64,000 nt of DNA from contig NZ_RCUA01000012.1 of the NCBI RefSeq assembly GCF_003731635.1, positions 108,599 through 172,598 of the forward strand, in the 5' to 3' direction. Below the pieces are notes generated by a model that worked only from the letters and a program-made list of their open reading frames with translations, had not been told where the DNA came from and ran no database searches. Positions 18,621-26,841 of the stretch are shown one piece after another (positions within the stretch are counted from its first letter, which is position 1; every line of letters begins with the position of its first letter). The position numbers and the translations under genes were made by a program. Origin of the DNA: Marisediminitalea oceani. Its GTDB lineage: Bacteria > Pseudomonadota > Gammaproteobacteria > Enterobacterales > Alteromonadaceae.

Positions 18621-20294
18621 TTACAAAGCTCCCTGTTGGATCTGGCCTGCCAGCCAGTTAGCGTTACGCATGGCCAGCGTCATAATAGTGAGCGTGCAGT
18701 TTTTATGTGGGTTGGAAGCAAATACGCCGCCGTCCATCACAAACAGGTTCGGGCAGTCCCAGGTTTGCCCCCATTGATTGGTCACAGAATCTGTTGGTGA
18801 GTCGCCCATTCTGGCAGTACCCACTTCATGGATGATCTGGCCGCCTTTGGCAATGGCTTGTTCTGGCTGAGGCAGTTCACCCACGGTTGCGCCCATGGTT
18901 TCAAGCAGAGTTTTAGCGGTTTGCAGGCCGTGGGCTACCTGATTAAGTTCGTGTTCTGACCACTGCCAGTGGAAACGGGCAACCGGAATGCCCCATTTGT
19001 CGGTAACGTCAGGGTCAATATCCATGTAGCAGTGTTCATTAGGCAGCATTTCGCCGCGCAGGGCAAAGTACACACTGGCGCCATAATTGGCCTTGGCTTC
19101 ATCTTTTAATGACTCGCCATACCCTGAGAAATCGCCGGATACCCAGGCGCCCGGTTCTCTGAAACCGGTACCCAGTTCAAAGTGATAACCACGGGGAAAA
19201 TTCAGTTTATGTTGCTCATTGTGACCCCACCAGGGAATGAACAGGTGGTTGGCAGTATGGCCATCTTCGTTGTAGCGCGGGCGGTTTTTCAATGCCGGTA
19301 TGGTCGCACCCAGCCCGGCACCGGTAGAGTCCATCAGGTTACGGCCCAGCTGGCCGCTTGAATTCGCCAGGCCATTGGGATGACCAGGCGACGCTGAATT
19401 CAGCATAATTCTGGCCGATTCACAGGCGCTGGCTGCCAGGATAACCACTGGCGAGTCCAGCGTTACCTCTTCGCTACTGGCTTTATCTATGTAAGTCAGT
19501 CCCGTGACCTTACCCTCGTCATTGGTATTTACCTGTTTGACCATGGCATTGGTGATGAGCTTAAAATGTCCCGTTTTGTGGGCCATTGGAATTAACGACG
19601 TCGTGGTTTGAAATGCCGCCCCGATGGAGCAGCCGTGACCACAGGGCGTGGCATAAAAGCAGGCTGCCCGGTCGTCTTTAGGCCGGGTCAGTACCGCGCG
19701 ATGCATGGGAACCGCGGTAATGCCGTGCTTTTTCGCGGCAGCGGCCACCAGCAATTCGGGGATCCGCGGGGTGGGCGGTGGCTGCAGCACGCCGGGCGGG
19801 GAGTCGGGCATATCATCAAGCCCGGTGTTGGTACCACAAACCCCTACCAGGCTTTCGGTTTTATCGTACCACGGCGCAAGATCGGCATACTCAAAGGGCC
19901 AGTCTGCGCCCAGACCGTCGCGGGTTTTACCTTTGAAGTCATGTTCGCTGAAACGCAGGGAATAACGGCCCCAGTGGTTAGTGCGGCCGCCAAGCATTCG
20001 CGCTCGCCACCATAAGAAATCGGAGTCATCATCGGTGGTGTAGGGCTCATCAATGACCGACCAGCCGCCATCAACGGTGGCGTCGTAGTAGCCAAAGTTC
20101 TTGTCTGATGTGGCCGCGCCCATTAATGGCGCATCGGCATTGCGCTTAAACATCGGCGTTTCGGTTTTGGGGTTATAGTCACGGCCAGCTTCGAGCATCA
20201 GTACATTGATGCCTGCTTTGGTCAGCTCGTAGGCGGCCATCGCGCCGCCAGCACCTGAGCCGACAATAACCACCTGATGGGCAAATTCTGTCAT
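18621..20294 (-). CDS. GMC family oxidoreductase (glucoside 3-dehydrogenase-like large subunit)
   Basis: 557 residues. The FAD-binding Rossmann motif VVIVGSGAGGAMAAYELTKAG sits at the N-terminus. Further GMC signatures are MLGGRTNHWGRYSLRF, CGHGCSIGAAFQTTTS, VVILAASACESARIMLNSAS, and the C-terminal active-site region HEVGTARMGDSPTDSV with ASNPHKNCTLTIMTLAMRN, which carries the conserved His and Asn. This GMC plus subunit-3 arrangement is found in gluconate-2-dehydrogenase and glucoside-3-dehydrogenase enzymes, which oxidise sugars in the periplasm and pass electrons to the respiratory chain. The upstream DUF1080 gene (1-bp overlap) favours the 3-keto-sugar type. No cytochrome subunit gene is adjacent. 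Confidence 0.9.
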   Translation of the reverse strand: MTEFAHQVVIVGSGAGGAMAAYELTKAGINVLMLEAGRDYNPKTETPMFKRNADAPLMGAATSDKNFGYYDATVDGGWSVIDEPYTTDDDSDFLWWRARMLGGRTNHWGRYSLRFSEHDFKGKTRDGLGADWPFEYADLAPWYDKTESLVGVCGTNTGLDDMPDSPPGVLQPPPTPRIPELLVAAAAKKHGITAVPMHRAVLTRPKDDRAACFYATPCGHGCSIGAAFQTTTSLIPMAHKTGHFKLITNAMVKQVNTNDEGKVTGLTYIDKASSEEVTLDSPVVILAASACESARIMLNSASPGHPNGLANSSGQLGRNLMDSTGAGLGATIPALKNRPRYNEDGHTANHLFIPWWGHNEQHKLNFPRGYHFELGTGFREPGAWVSGDFSGYGESLKDEAKANYGASVYFALRGEMLPNEHCYMDIDPDVTDKWGIPVARFHWQWSEHELNQVAHGLQTAKTLLETMGATVGELPQPEQAIAKGGQIIHEVGTARMGDSPTDSVTNQWGQTWDCPNLFVMDGGVFASNPHKNCTLTIMTLAMRNANWLAGQIQQGAL

Positions 20295-20989
20295 TAGCGT
20301 AACTCCCGGATTTTTATTTTTTTAAACCACACTTTGTCGCCGTGATCCTGGAGCCCGATATGGCCTTTGGTCTGGTCGCCAAAGCCTTCCCATTTGGCAA
20401 ATTTACTGGCTGCTACAAGTTTGTCCCAGGTAGACGAATGCATCACGATGTGAACGGTCATTACGCCATTCTGCCAGACTTCCAGCACATCATTGTGCAG
20501 TTTAATGCGCAGGTTATTCCATTCTCCCGCGTCCTTATAGGCCGCAGGCGGTGCAACCACCATATCGTACAGTGAGCCAGAGCGATGAGAGTCGAGCTTG
20601 CTGTCGGGATGTTTTTCATTGTCGATGATCTGGATTTCAGGGGCATGGAAGAAAATATACTGCTCACTCTCATCAGCCAGAAAGAAAACACCGCTGTTTC
20701 CGGCCTCGGAAATCTTCCAGTCCAGGCTCAGTTCAAACTCGTCATACTGCTTTTCCGTAATCAGGTCGCCACTGCCACCTTTTGTAAGGGTGATGGTGCC
20801 GTTAGTGACTTGCCAGTTACTGCCTGCTTCGTCCTTTTGATAATTACGCCAGCCTTTAAGTGACTTACCGTCGAACAAACTTTCCCAACCCTGCTGCTGT
20901 TCTATAGCTGAGAGTGTGTTATCACTGGCGAGTACCGCGGTGGAAGCGCTTACAAATAATCCTGTTAAAAGTGTAATCAGTTTTTTCAT
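20294..20989 (-). CDS. DUF1080 protein, 3-keto-disaccharide hydrolase-like
   Basis: 231 residues from ATG 20989, preceded by AGGAAA at good spacing (an upstream ATG at 21025 has no such site). A signal peptide (KKLITLLTGLFVSASTAVLA) is followed by a LamG/concanavalin-like DUF1080 domain: WESLFDGKSLKGWRNY, DLITEKQYDEFELSLDWKIS, GNSGVFFLADE, and EWNNLRIKLHNDVLEVWQNG. DUF1080 proteins have been characterised as hydrolases of 3-keto-glycosides. The gene heads a three-gene operon and its stop codon overlaps the GMC start (TAATG). Together the operon could oxidise the C3 hydroxyl of a glycoside and then cleave the keto-sugar. Confidence 0.87.
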   Translation of the reverse strand: MKKLITLLTGLFVSASTAVLASDNTLSAIEQQQGWESLFDGKSLKGWRNYQKDEAGSNWQVTNGTITLTKGGSGDLITEKQYDEFELSLDWKISEAGNSGVFFLADESEQYIFFHAPEIQIIDNEKHPDSKLDSHRSGSLYDMVVAPPAAYKDAGEWNNLRIKLHNDVLEVWQNGVMTVHIVMHSSTWDKLVAASKFAKWEGFGDQTKGHIGLQDHGDKVWFKKIKIRELR

Positions 20990-21054
20990 TGTTGTTTTCC
21001 TGTTGAAATAGGCTGCTGAGCACACAGGCCCGCCGGACCTGCGCGCTGCAGGGG

Positions 21055-23469
21055 TTACTTAGCCTTTACGTGTTGTTCCAGCCACTGGTCCTGTTCCCAC
21101 AGCATGTGCAGGATACTTTCCTTGGCGCGGTAGCCGTGGGACTCTTTGGGTAACATTACCAGTCGTGCTGTGGCACCAAGGCCTTTAAGGGCATTAAAGT
21201 AGCGCTCACTTTGCATGGGGTAGGTTCCACTGTTGTTATCAGCCTCGCCATGTATAAGTAATAACGGGGTTTTCATTTTGTCGGCATGCATAAAGGGCGA
21301 CATAGTGTAATACACCTCTGGAGCTTCCCAGTAAGAGCGCTCTTCAGACTGGAATCCAAAGGGCGTGAGGGTGCGGTTATAGGCACCACTGCGAGCGATA
21401 CCGGCAGCAAATAAATCAGAATGAGACAGCAGGTTAGCCACCATAAAGGCACCATAGCTGTGACCACCCACTGCTACGCGCTGTCGGTCGATAAGCCCGC
21501 GCGCGTCAACGGCATCAATGGCGGCCCTGGCGTTAGCTACTAACTGGCTGCGGAAGCTGTCATTGGGCTCTTCATCGCCTTCGCCAACAATGGGGAAGGC
21601 CGCGCCATCGAGTACCACATAGCCTTTGTTTACCCAGTAAATCGGTGAGCCCCAGAACGGATAGGTAAACTCATTGGGATTACTTGTATTCTGTGAGGCG
21701 CTGTTTTGATCTTTATACTCCCGGGGGTATGCCCACAGGATCATCGGATATTGCTTACCTTCCTCGTAGCCAACCGGCAAATAAAGCGTGCCGGAAAGCT
21801 CCAGCCCGTCGTCACGCTTATAGGTGATGACTTCCTTTTTAACGCTCTGAATGGCTTTAAACGGATTTTCAAAGTCTGTTAACTGCGTAATCGATTGGTC
21901 GGTTAGATGACGGAAGTAGCGGTTCGGGTATTCACTTTTCGACTCGATACTCACGGTGAGTTTTTGCTCATCAACTTTGTAATCGTATAACTCTTCCAGT
22001 TTATCGGTATAGGCAGATTGGTAGAGGCGCTCTTTTTCGAGCGTTTTAAGATTAAGACTGTCGAGGAAAGGAAATTGTCCTTTATCTGAATAGCCATCGC
22101 CTAGTAAGAAGACCTTCGCGCCATCCATTGCCAGTACGCTCTGACCAAATTCATTGCGCTCAGTTACAAAAGAGCCCGGATCGCTGTAGGCATCCTGATA
22201 ATTGCGGTCGAAAATAACCGTAGGCTCTGTATTGCTGTCGCTCGGGTTAAACGCATAGGCTTTAGTATTACGGGTATTCCACCAGTAATCCTGGGCAATA
22301 GCATGATTGTCGTCACCCCACATAATGCGTGAAAAACGGTTATGGGTTTTAAGTAGCAGCGACGGAGTGCCGTCGAATGGCGGTTCCAGCGCGTACACCG
22401 CATCGCGATAGTCAACTTCAACAGCCGGATCGCCTTTATCCTGCGCTTCGGCAAAGACCAGGGTTGCAGGCCTATCGTCACGCCACTGGACAGAGCGGCG
22501 GCCTTCGCGAGTGGCCATAAAGCCCTTGGGTAGATCCTCAATTAGCGGTACCGAGACAATGTCATTAACAAATTTGCCCTGTTGGGTATAGACACTGGTG
22601 ACCGATGGAAAACGGTTATATTGCACCAGATAGCTGAATGGCTTTTTGTAACGGGTAACCAGTACATACTGGCCATCGGGTGAGACATCAATATTGCCGT
22701 ACATCGCAGGCGCCAGCCAGTTGGATGCATTGCCGTTAAGGTCGACTTTTACCAGCGTAGAGCGGGTTAACTGTTCAAAGTTAAATTCGTCATTTTTGTT
22801 TTTCAGCAGATCCTGATAGGTACGATTCTGAGCTTTTTTGCCGTCACTCACCGATACCGTTGGGCCGGTCGGGGTGGCGGATTCGGTGTTAATCAGCGGC
22901 TGGCGGTCTTCGGGTACCACTTTTACCAGCAGTGCAGAGCCGTCAGCAAACCAGTTGATTACATCACGCATGTTGGCGTTAAGGGTTGCTTTAGTAAGGC
23001 GCTTGGCCTTAGCGGTTTTTAAATCTACAACCCATAACTCAATGCCGTTCGGGGTCTTGTGGGTCATGGCCATTTTTTGCTGATCCGGCGACCAGGCAAA
23101 ATTGGATAAACGCGGGCTATCGGGTAATCCGGCGATGTCTACCGTTTGTTGACTGTTGATTCGCTGAATTTTTAAATCGTTATAAAAAGTATCTCGACTG
23201 CCGATATTCGCTTTGGGATCAATGCGTAATCCGCCCAGTCGCAGCTCCTCCTCGGATAACTCGGCAATAGTTTTATAAGTATCGCGGTACAGCATCAACG
23301 CGGTATCCTGACTATCATTCATCAGAAAATAGGGGGCGCGTTTTACATCGACGAGCTGGAGAATTTCTTCTGCCGGTTTTTGATATTCGGTGGCAGCCGG
23401 AACGGTGGGAGAGAGGATGACTGCAAAACAGAGTGCAGCAGCTCTCAGGCTTAACCTGTGAAATTGCAT
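21055..23469 (-). CDS. Secreted S9 family peptidase (glutamyl endopeptidase-like)
   Basis: 804 residues with a signal peptide (AALCFAVILSPTVPAA), an N-terminal seven-bladed propeller region to about residue 540, and a C-terminal alpha/beta-hydrolase domain. The nucleophile motif is GGHSYGAFM with Ser671. The other triad members fall in HGEADNNSGT (Asp) and ESHGYRAKES (His). The pattern SHSDLFAAGIARSGAYNRTL matches the chloroplast glutamyl endopeptidase-like S9 subgroup rather than classical prolyl oligopeptidase. It probably degrades peptides in the periplasm or outside the cell. It ends about 65 bp upstream of the DUF1080 gene on the same strand, but no obvious link in function exists. Confidence 0.9.
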   Translation of the reverse strand: MQFHRLSLRAAALCFAVILSPTVPAATEYQKPAEEILQLVDVKRAPYFLMNDSQDTALMLYRDTYKTIAELSEEELRLGGLRIDPKANIGSRDTFYNDLKIQRINSQQTVDIAGLPDSPRLSNFAWSPDQQKMAMTHKTPNGIELWVVDLKTAKAKRLTKATLNANMRDVINWFADGSALLVKVVPEDRQPLINTESATPTGPTVSVSDGKKAQNRTYQDLLKNKNDEFNFEQLTRSTLVKVDLNGNASNWLAPAMYGNIDVSPDGQYVLVTRYKKPFSYLVQYNRFPSVTSVYTQQGKFVNDIVSVPLIEDLPKGFMATREGRRSVQWRDDRPATLVFAEAQDKGDPAVEVDYRDAVYALEPPFDGTPSLLLKTHNRFSRIMWGDDNHAIAQDYWWNTRNTKAYAFNPSDSNTEPTVIFDRNYQDAYSDPGSFVTERNEFGQSVLAMDGAKVFLLGDGYSDKGQFPFLDSLNLKTLEKERLYQSAYTDKLEELYDYKVDEQKLTVSIESKSEYPNRYFRHLTDQSITQLTDFENPFKAIQSVKKEVITYKRDDGLELSGTLYLPVGYEEGKQYPMILWAYPREYKDQNSASQNTSNPNEFTYPFWGSPIYWVNKGYVVLDGAAFPIVGEGDEEPNDSFRSQLVANARAAIDAVDARGLIDRQRVAVGGHSYGAFMVANLLSHSDLFAAGIARSGAYNRTLTPFGFQSEERSYWEAPEVYYTMSPFMHADKMKTPLLLIHGEADNNSGTYPMQSERYFNALKGLGATARLVMLPKESHGYRAKESILHMLWEQDQWLEQHVKAK

Positions 23470-23513
23470 GTGATTCCCTTTTCGTTATTAGTATTTCGTA
23501 TCTGTCGTTTTTT

Positions 23514-23580
23514 TAGTGGTAAAGTGACTTTAACCACTGTGCATCTTAGCCTGATTTATTCATGCAGGTGAATAAATCAG
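23514..23580. promoter_or_regulatory. Inverted repeats between divergent peptidase genes
   Basis: A perfect 12-bp inverted repeat, CTGATTTATTCA (23551-23562) and TGAATAAATCAG (23569-23580) with a 6-nt spacer, lies between the S9 peptidase and the aspartyl protease gene. An imperfect palindrome, AGTGGTAAAGT/ACTTTAACCACT, lies at about 23514-23537. Neither is followed by a T-run on either strand, so operators or a stalled hairpin are likelier than a terminator. Confidence 0.45.
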
Positions 23581-23714
23581 GGCTGAATAACATTTACATA
23601 CGGTTAACTTCTCTCAAGACGCAGCCATGCAAGCACCCATGCGTTGAAATTTTATACAGTGATGATTATATTTTAAGGTGCTTTACGTTGAGAATTATTC
23701 AAGGATGAATACCC

Positions 23715-24665
23715 ATGAAACGTCGTCTTATCCACAAGCTTTTGTATCTTTTGCTGGCTACCTTAGCCGCAGTTAATGCGGCTTATGCAGCCGATGAACC
23801 CATAACGTTTAAATTTGAAATCAGCCCTTATGGACTGATTTTTACCGACATCGAGGCTAACGGTGAGCCAATGTTAGCGATGATTGATATTGGCGATCAG
23901 CAAAATCTGCAAATTGCTTTTTCTACCGCTGAGGCCCTGGCGATTCCACTCGAAAAGGCCGGTTTTAAGGCCGGTGATATTAACGGCAATCAATGGGACG
24001 TATATCAGGGCACGTTAAGCACGCTTAAGCTTGGCGAACGCATGTTTTCAGACGTTAGTTTCAGCAGTTCCCGCGGCGATATCGAAGGTGTGGCAGAGCA
24101 AATTTCTACGGATTTTGAGGCGGTTATCGGGTGGGGCTTTCTGCAGGATTATATCGTGGAGTTCGATTACCGAAACAAATTCATCTGCCTGTACGAACAG
24201 CCACCGCACGGTTTGCTGCCAACCACGACGCTGGCCTATGAAGATCAGTATGGCCCGCTTATTATCGAGGTGATGCTGGAAGGCAAAATGCAGCGCGTGA
24301 TGCTGGATACTGGTGCAAGCGTATCGGTGTTTGATCCCCAATTGGTTAAGTTTGGCAAACACAACGAAGTGAGTTTTACCCTTGGCGGCGAGGCGATAAC
24401 CCTAACCGGTTACGAGCAGGACCTGGCAGTGCTGGCCGATTTAGAGGTAGTCGGTATTCTGGGTAGTGACTTACTGCATCTTTATAAGGTGATTATTAAC
24501 CCGTTTAATCACCAGATGCACTTTGTTGAAATAAACAAAAAAGCCAGTCACGAGGACTGGCTTTTGATGGTTATGTGCAAGACGATTTACTCGTCGAGGA
24601 AGCTGCGCAGCTGTTCAGAACGGCTGGGGTGGCGCAGTTTACGCAACGCCTTAGCTTCGATCTGA
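23715..24665 (+). CDS. Retropepsin-like aspartyl protease family protein with an overrun C-terminus
   Basis: 316 residues with a signal peptide ([17 protein letters not shown]). Two retropepsin-like lobes are visible. The second carries a normal catalytic motif, [12 protein letters not shown] (Asp198), with a flap-like [17 protein letters not shown] later. The first has D-I-G (MIDIGDQ, Asp58) in place of D-T/S-G, so this lobe may be inactive or altered. The natural protein end is near HQMHFVE (residue ~273). The frame then runs on about 40 residues through the terminator hairpin at 24537-24565 and 79 bp antisense into rpoD. That tail is basic and unlike the fold, so an ancestral stop may have been lost. 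Confidence 0.75.
   Translation: MKRRLIHKLLYLLLATLAAVNAAYAADEPITFKFEISPYGLIFTDIEANGEPMLAMIDIGDQQNLQIAFSTAEALAIPLEKAGFKAGDINGNQWDVYQGTLSTLKLGERMFSDVSFSSSRGDIEGVAEQISTDFEAVIGWGFLQDYIVEFDYRNKFICLYEQPPHGLLPTTTLAYEDQYGPLIIEVMLEGKMQRVMLDTGASVSVFDPQLVKFGKHNEVSFTLGGEAITLTGYEQDLAVLADLEVVGILGSDLLHLYKVIINPFNHQMHFVEINKKASHEDWLLMVMCKTIYSSRKLRSCSERLGWRSLRNALASI
24537..24565. terminator. rpoD terminator, bidirectional, inside the protease frame
   Basis: Perfect 9-bp stem AAGCCAGTC (24541-24549) / GACTGGCTT (24555-24563), loop ACGAG, with an A-run on the left and a T-run on the right. It serves rpoD on the minus strand and the protease gene on the plus strand, although the protease frame stays open through it. 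Confidence 0.9.
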
Positions 24666-26425
24666 CGGATACGCTCACGGGTTACATCAAACTGTTTACC
24701 CACTTCTTCCAGCGTGTGGTCGGTATTCATGTCGATACCGAAACGCATACGCAGTACCTTTGCTTCACGGGCAGTCAGGCCAGCCAGAACTTCCTGAGTG
24801 GCGTCTTTCAGGCTGCCGCCGGTAGCTGAATCGAGGGGCTGAATAATGGTGCTGTCCTCGATAAAGTCACCCAGATGCGAATCTTCATCATCACCGATGG
24901 GGGTTTCCATCGAGATTGGCTCCTTCGCAATCTTCAGTACCTTACGAATTTTGTCTTCCGGCATCAGCATGCGCTCAGACAGTTCTTCCGGCGTTGGTTC
25001 ACGACCCATTTCCTGCAGCATCTGGCGAGAGATACGGTTCAGTTTGTTAATGGTTTCGATCATGTGAACCGGAATACGAATGGTCCGCGCCTGGTCGGCA
25101 ATCGAACGGGTAATCGCCTGACGGATCCACCAGGTTGCATAGGTTGAGAATTTATAACCACGGCGGTATTCAAACTTATCCACCGCTTTCATCAGACCAA
25201 TGTTACCTTCCTGAATAAGGTCGAGGAATTGCAGACCACGGTTGGTGTACTTCTTAGCAATTGAAATAACCAGACGTAAGTTTGCCTCAACCATTTCTTT
25301 CTTGGCACGACGGGCTTTAGCTTCACCAATCGACATGCGACGGTTGATATCTTTAATGTCGGCAACAACCAAACCGGTTTCTTGCTCAACCTGAGAAATC
25401 TTGCCAACACTGCGCTCGATTTCTTCTTTGTACGACTGTAACAAGCCAGCATAAGGTGCGTTGCCAGACAGAATCGTATCCAGCCATGCGGTAGACGTTT
25501 CGTTACCGGCGAAAGCTTTGATGAAGTCTTTCTTCGGCATTTTGGCGTGCATGACGCAGTACTTCATTACCAGACGTTCCTGGATGCGTACGCGGTCCAT
25601 CATCTCACGCATATTGCGAACCAGACGATCGAACTGTTTTGGCACCAGGCGGAATTCTTTAAAGATGTCGCTCAGCGCGTTAATTTCTTTACGCGAATCG
25701 GCGTGAGTACGACCTTTTGTTTCAATGACCTTGCGGGCAACCTGATACTGATCGCGTAATTCTGCAAACTTCTGACGAGCTTCTTCCGGATCAACACCGG
25801 TATCATCTTCGTCATCATCATCGTTGTCGTCATCATCGTCATCATCTTCGTCGTCCAGCTCTTCCTGAGAAAGTTCTGAACCAACGTGTGTGGCGGTGGG
25901 GGCGAGGTCTTCTTCGTTATTCGGATCAACAAAGCCAGAAATGATATCGCTTAAGCGAATTTCTTCTGCTTCGTAAAGGTCCCATTGATCGAGCAGGTAA
26001 GTAATGGCTTCAGGGTATTCTGCAACAGAACACTGAACCTGATTAATACCGTCTTCGATACGTTTGGCGATTTCGATTTCGCCTTCACGGGTAAGGAGTT
26101 CTACGGTACCCATTTCACGCATGTACATGCGGACCGGGTCGGTGGTACGTCCAATTTCGCTTTCAACAGTAGCCAGCGCTTGTGCTGCCGCTTCTGCAAC
26201 TTCTTCGTCAGTGGTGGTTTCCTGCATTAACAGTTCATCGGAATCCGGTGCTGATTCTGCTACCTGGATACCCATGTCATTGATCATGCGGATGATATCT
26301 TCTATCTGATCCGAATCGACAATGTCTTGAGGCAGATGGTCGTTGACTTCAGAAAACGTCAAATAACCTTGTTCTTTACCTTTCGCAATCAGGAGTTTAA
26401 TCTGAGACTGCTTGCTTTGCGCCAT
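24587..26425 (-). CDS. rpoD: RNA polymerase primary sigma factor sigma-70
   Basis: 612 residues from ATG 26425, where the sequence aligns with E. coli RpoD ([19 protein letters not shown]); a TTG at 26443 is the only earlier start. Regions in order: sigma 1.1, region 1.2 ([20 protein letters not shown]), an acidic Asp/Glu-rich insert of the non-conserved region (about residues 195-215), region 2 ([20 protein letters not shown]), region 3 ([18 protein letters not shown]) and region 4 with the -35-binding helix ([20 protein letters not shown]). It is the housekeeping sigma factor and lies downstream of dnaG, as in the E. coli macromolecular-synthesis operon. Confidence 0.98.
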   Translation of the reverse strand: MAQSKQSQIKLLIAKGKEQGYLTFSEVNDHLPQDIVDSDQIEDIIRMINDMGIQVAESAPDSDELLMQETTTDEEVAEAAAQALATVESEIGRTTDPVRMYMREMGTVELLTREGEIEIAKRIEDGINQVQCSVAEYPEAITYLLDQWDLYEAEEIRLSDIISGFVDPNNEEDLAPTATHVGSELSQEELDDEDDDDDDDNDDDDEDDTGVDPEEARQKFAELRDQYQVARKVIETKGRTHADSRKEINALSDIFKEFRLVPKQFDRLVRNMREMMDRVRIQERLVMKYCVMHAKMPKKDFIKAFAGNETSTAWLDTILSGNAPYAGLLQSYKEEIERSVGKISQVEQETGLVVADIKDINRRMSIGEAKARRAKKEMVEANLRLVISIAKKYTNRGLQFLDLIQEGNIGLMKAVDKFEYRRGYKFSTYATWWIRQAITRSIADQARTIRIPVHMIETINKLNRISRQMLQEMGREPTPEELSERMLMPEDKIRKVLKIAKEPISMETPIGDDEDSHLGDFIEDSTIIQPLDSATGGSLKDATQEVLAGLTAREAKVLRMRFGIDMNTDHTLEEVGKQFDVTRERIRQIEAKALRKLRHPSRSEQLRSFLDE

Positions 26426-26841
26426 ATACCCTACACTTTTCAAAAATTAACCATTGCAATATGACCCGTCCAAATGTAAATCTATGACGGACCGAGGTAA
26501 TAACGTTACAACTTACCTACGGTAGACTGCTTTTGTTGGTTTACGTTTAATTGCCTGCCCATTGCGACGACGGCAGCGAATTACACAGTATAACAGAAAC
26601 ACGGTTATTTTGACTACTACGGCGGCTACTTTTACCGCATCTAATTTTGCTGATAAGCCTTTCAAAACTTGCCGGTTCTGCTGTAAATGTGGTGCTAATT
26701 CGCCGTTAACTGGTCTGTCGGTCGCAGGCCCGTTGCCTGCGATTAATGCCGAAGTCTGCTCCGGGTTCGTTGTTGCTTAGGTTTAAAGCCTTCACCGCAA
26801 CTTTCAATACTTATACCCAATGCATATATTGCTGTGATGAA
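26426..26841. other. dnaG-rpoD intergenic region
   Basis: 416 bp without a convincing gene. It contains the extended -10 candidate at 26587-26595 and a perfect 8-bp hairpin TCGCAGGC/GCCTGCGA (26722-26729 and 26735-26742) with a 5-nt loop and no T-run. In E. coli the same gap holds an RNA processing site, and this hairpin could have that role. A short open frame on the plus strand (26562-26780) looks non-coding. Confidence 0.55.
26587..26595 (-). promoter_or_regulatory. Candidate rpoD promoter (extended -10)
   Basis: On the minus strand the sequence TGTTATACT is an extended -10 element about 165 bp upstream of the rpoD start. The -35 is poor, as often with extended -10 promoters. It would give rpoD its own promoter besides read-through from dnaG. 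Confidence 0.45.

Noticed and set aside
26562..26780. Plus-strand open frame in the dnaG-rpoD gap
   Set aside because: No ribosome-binding site and no family resemblance; it crosses the likely rpoD promoter and hairpin.
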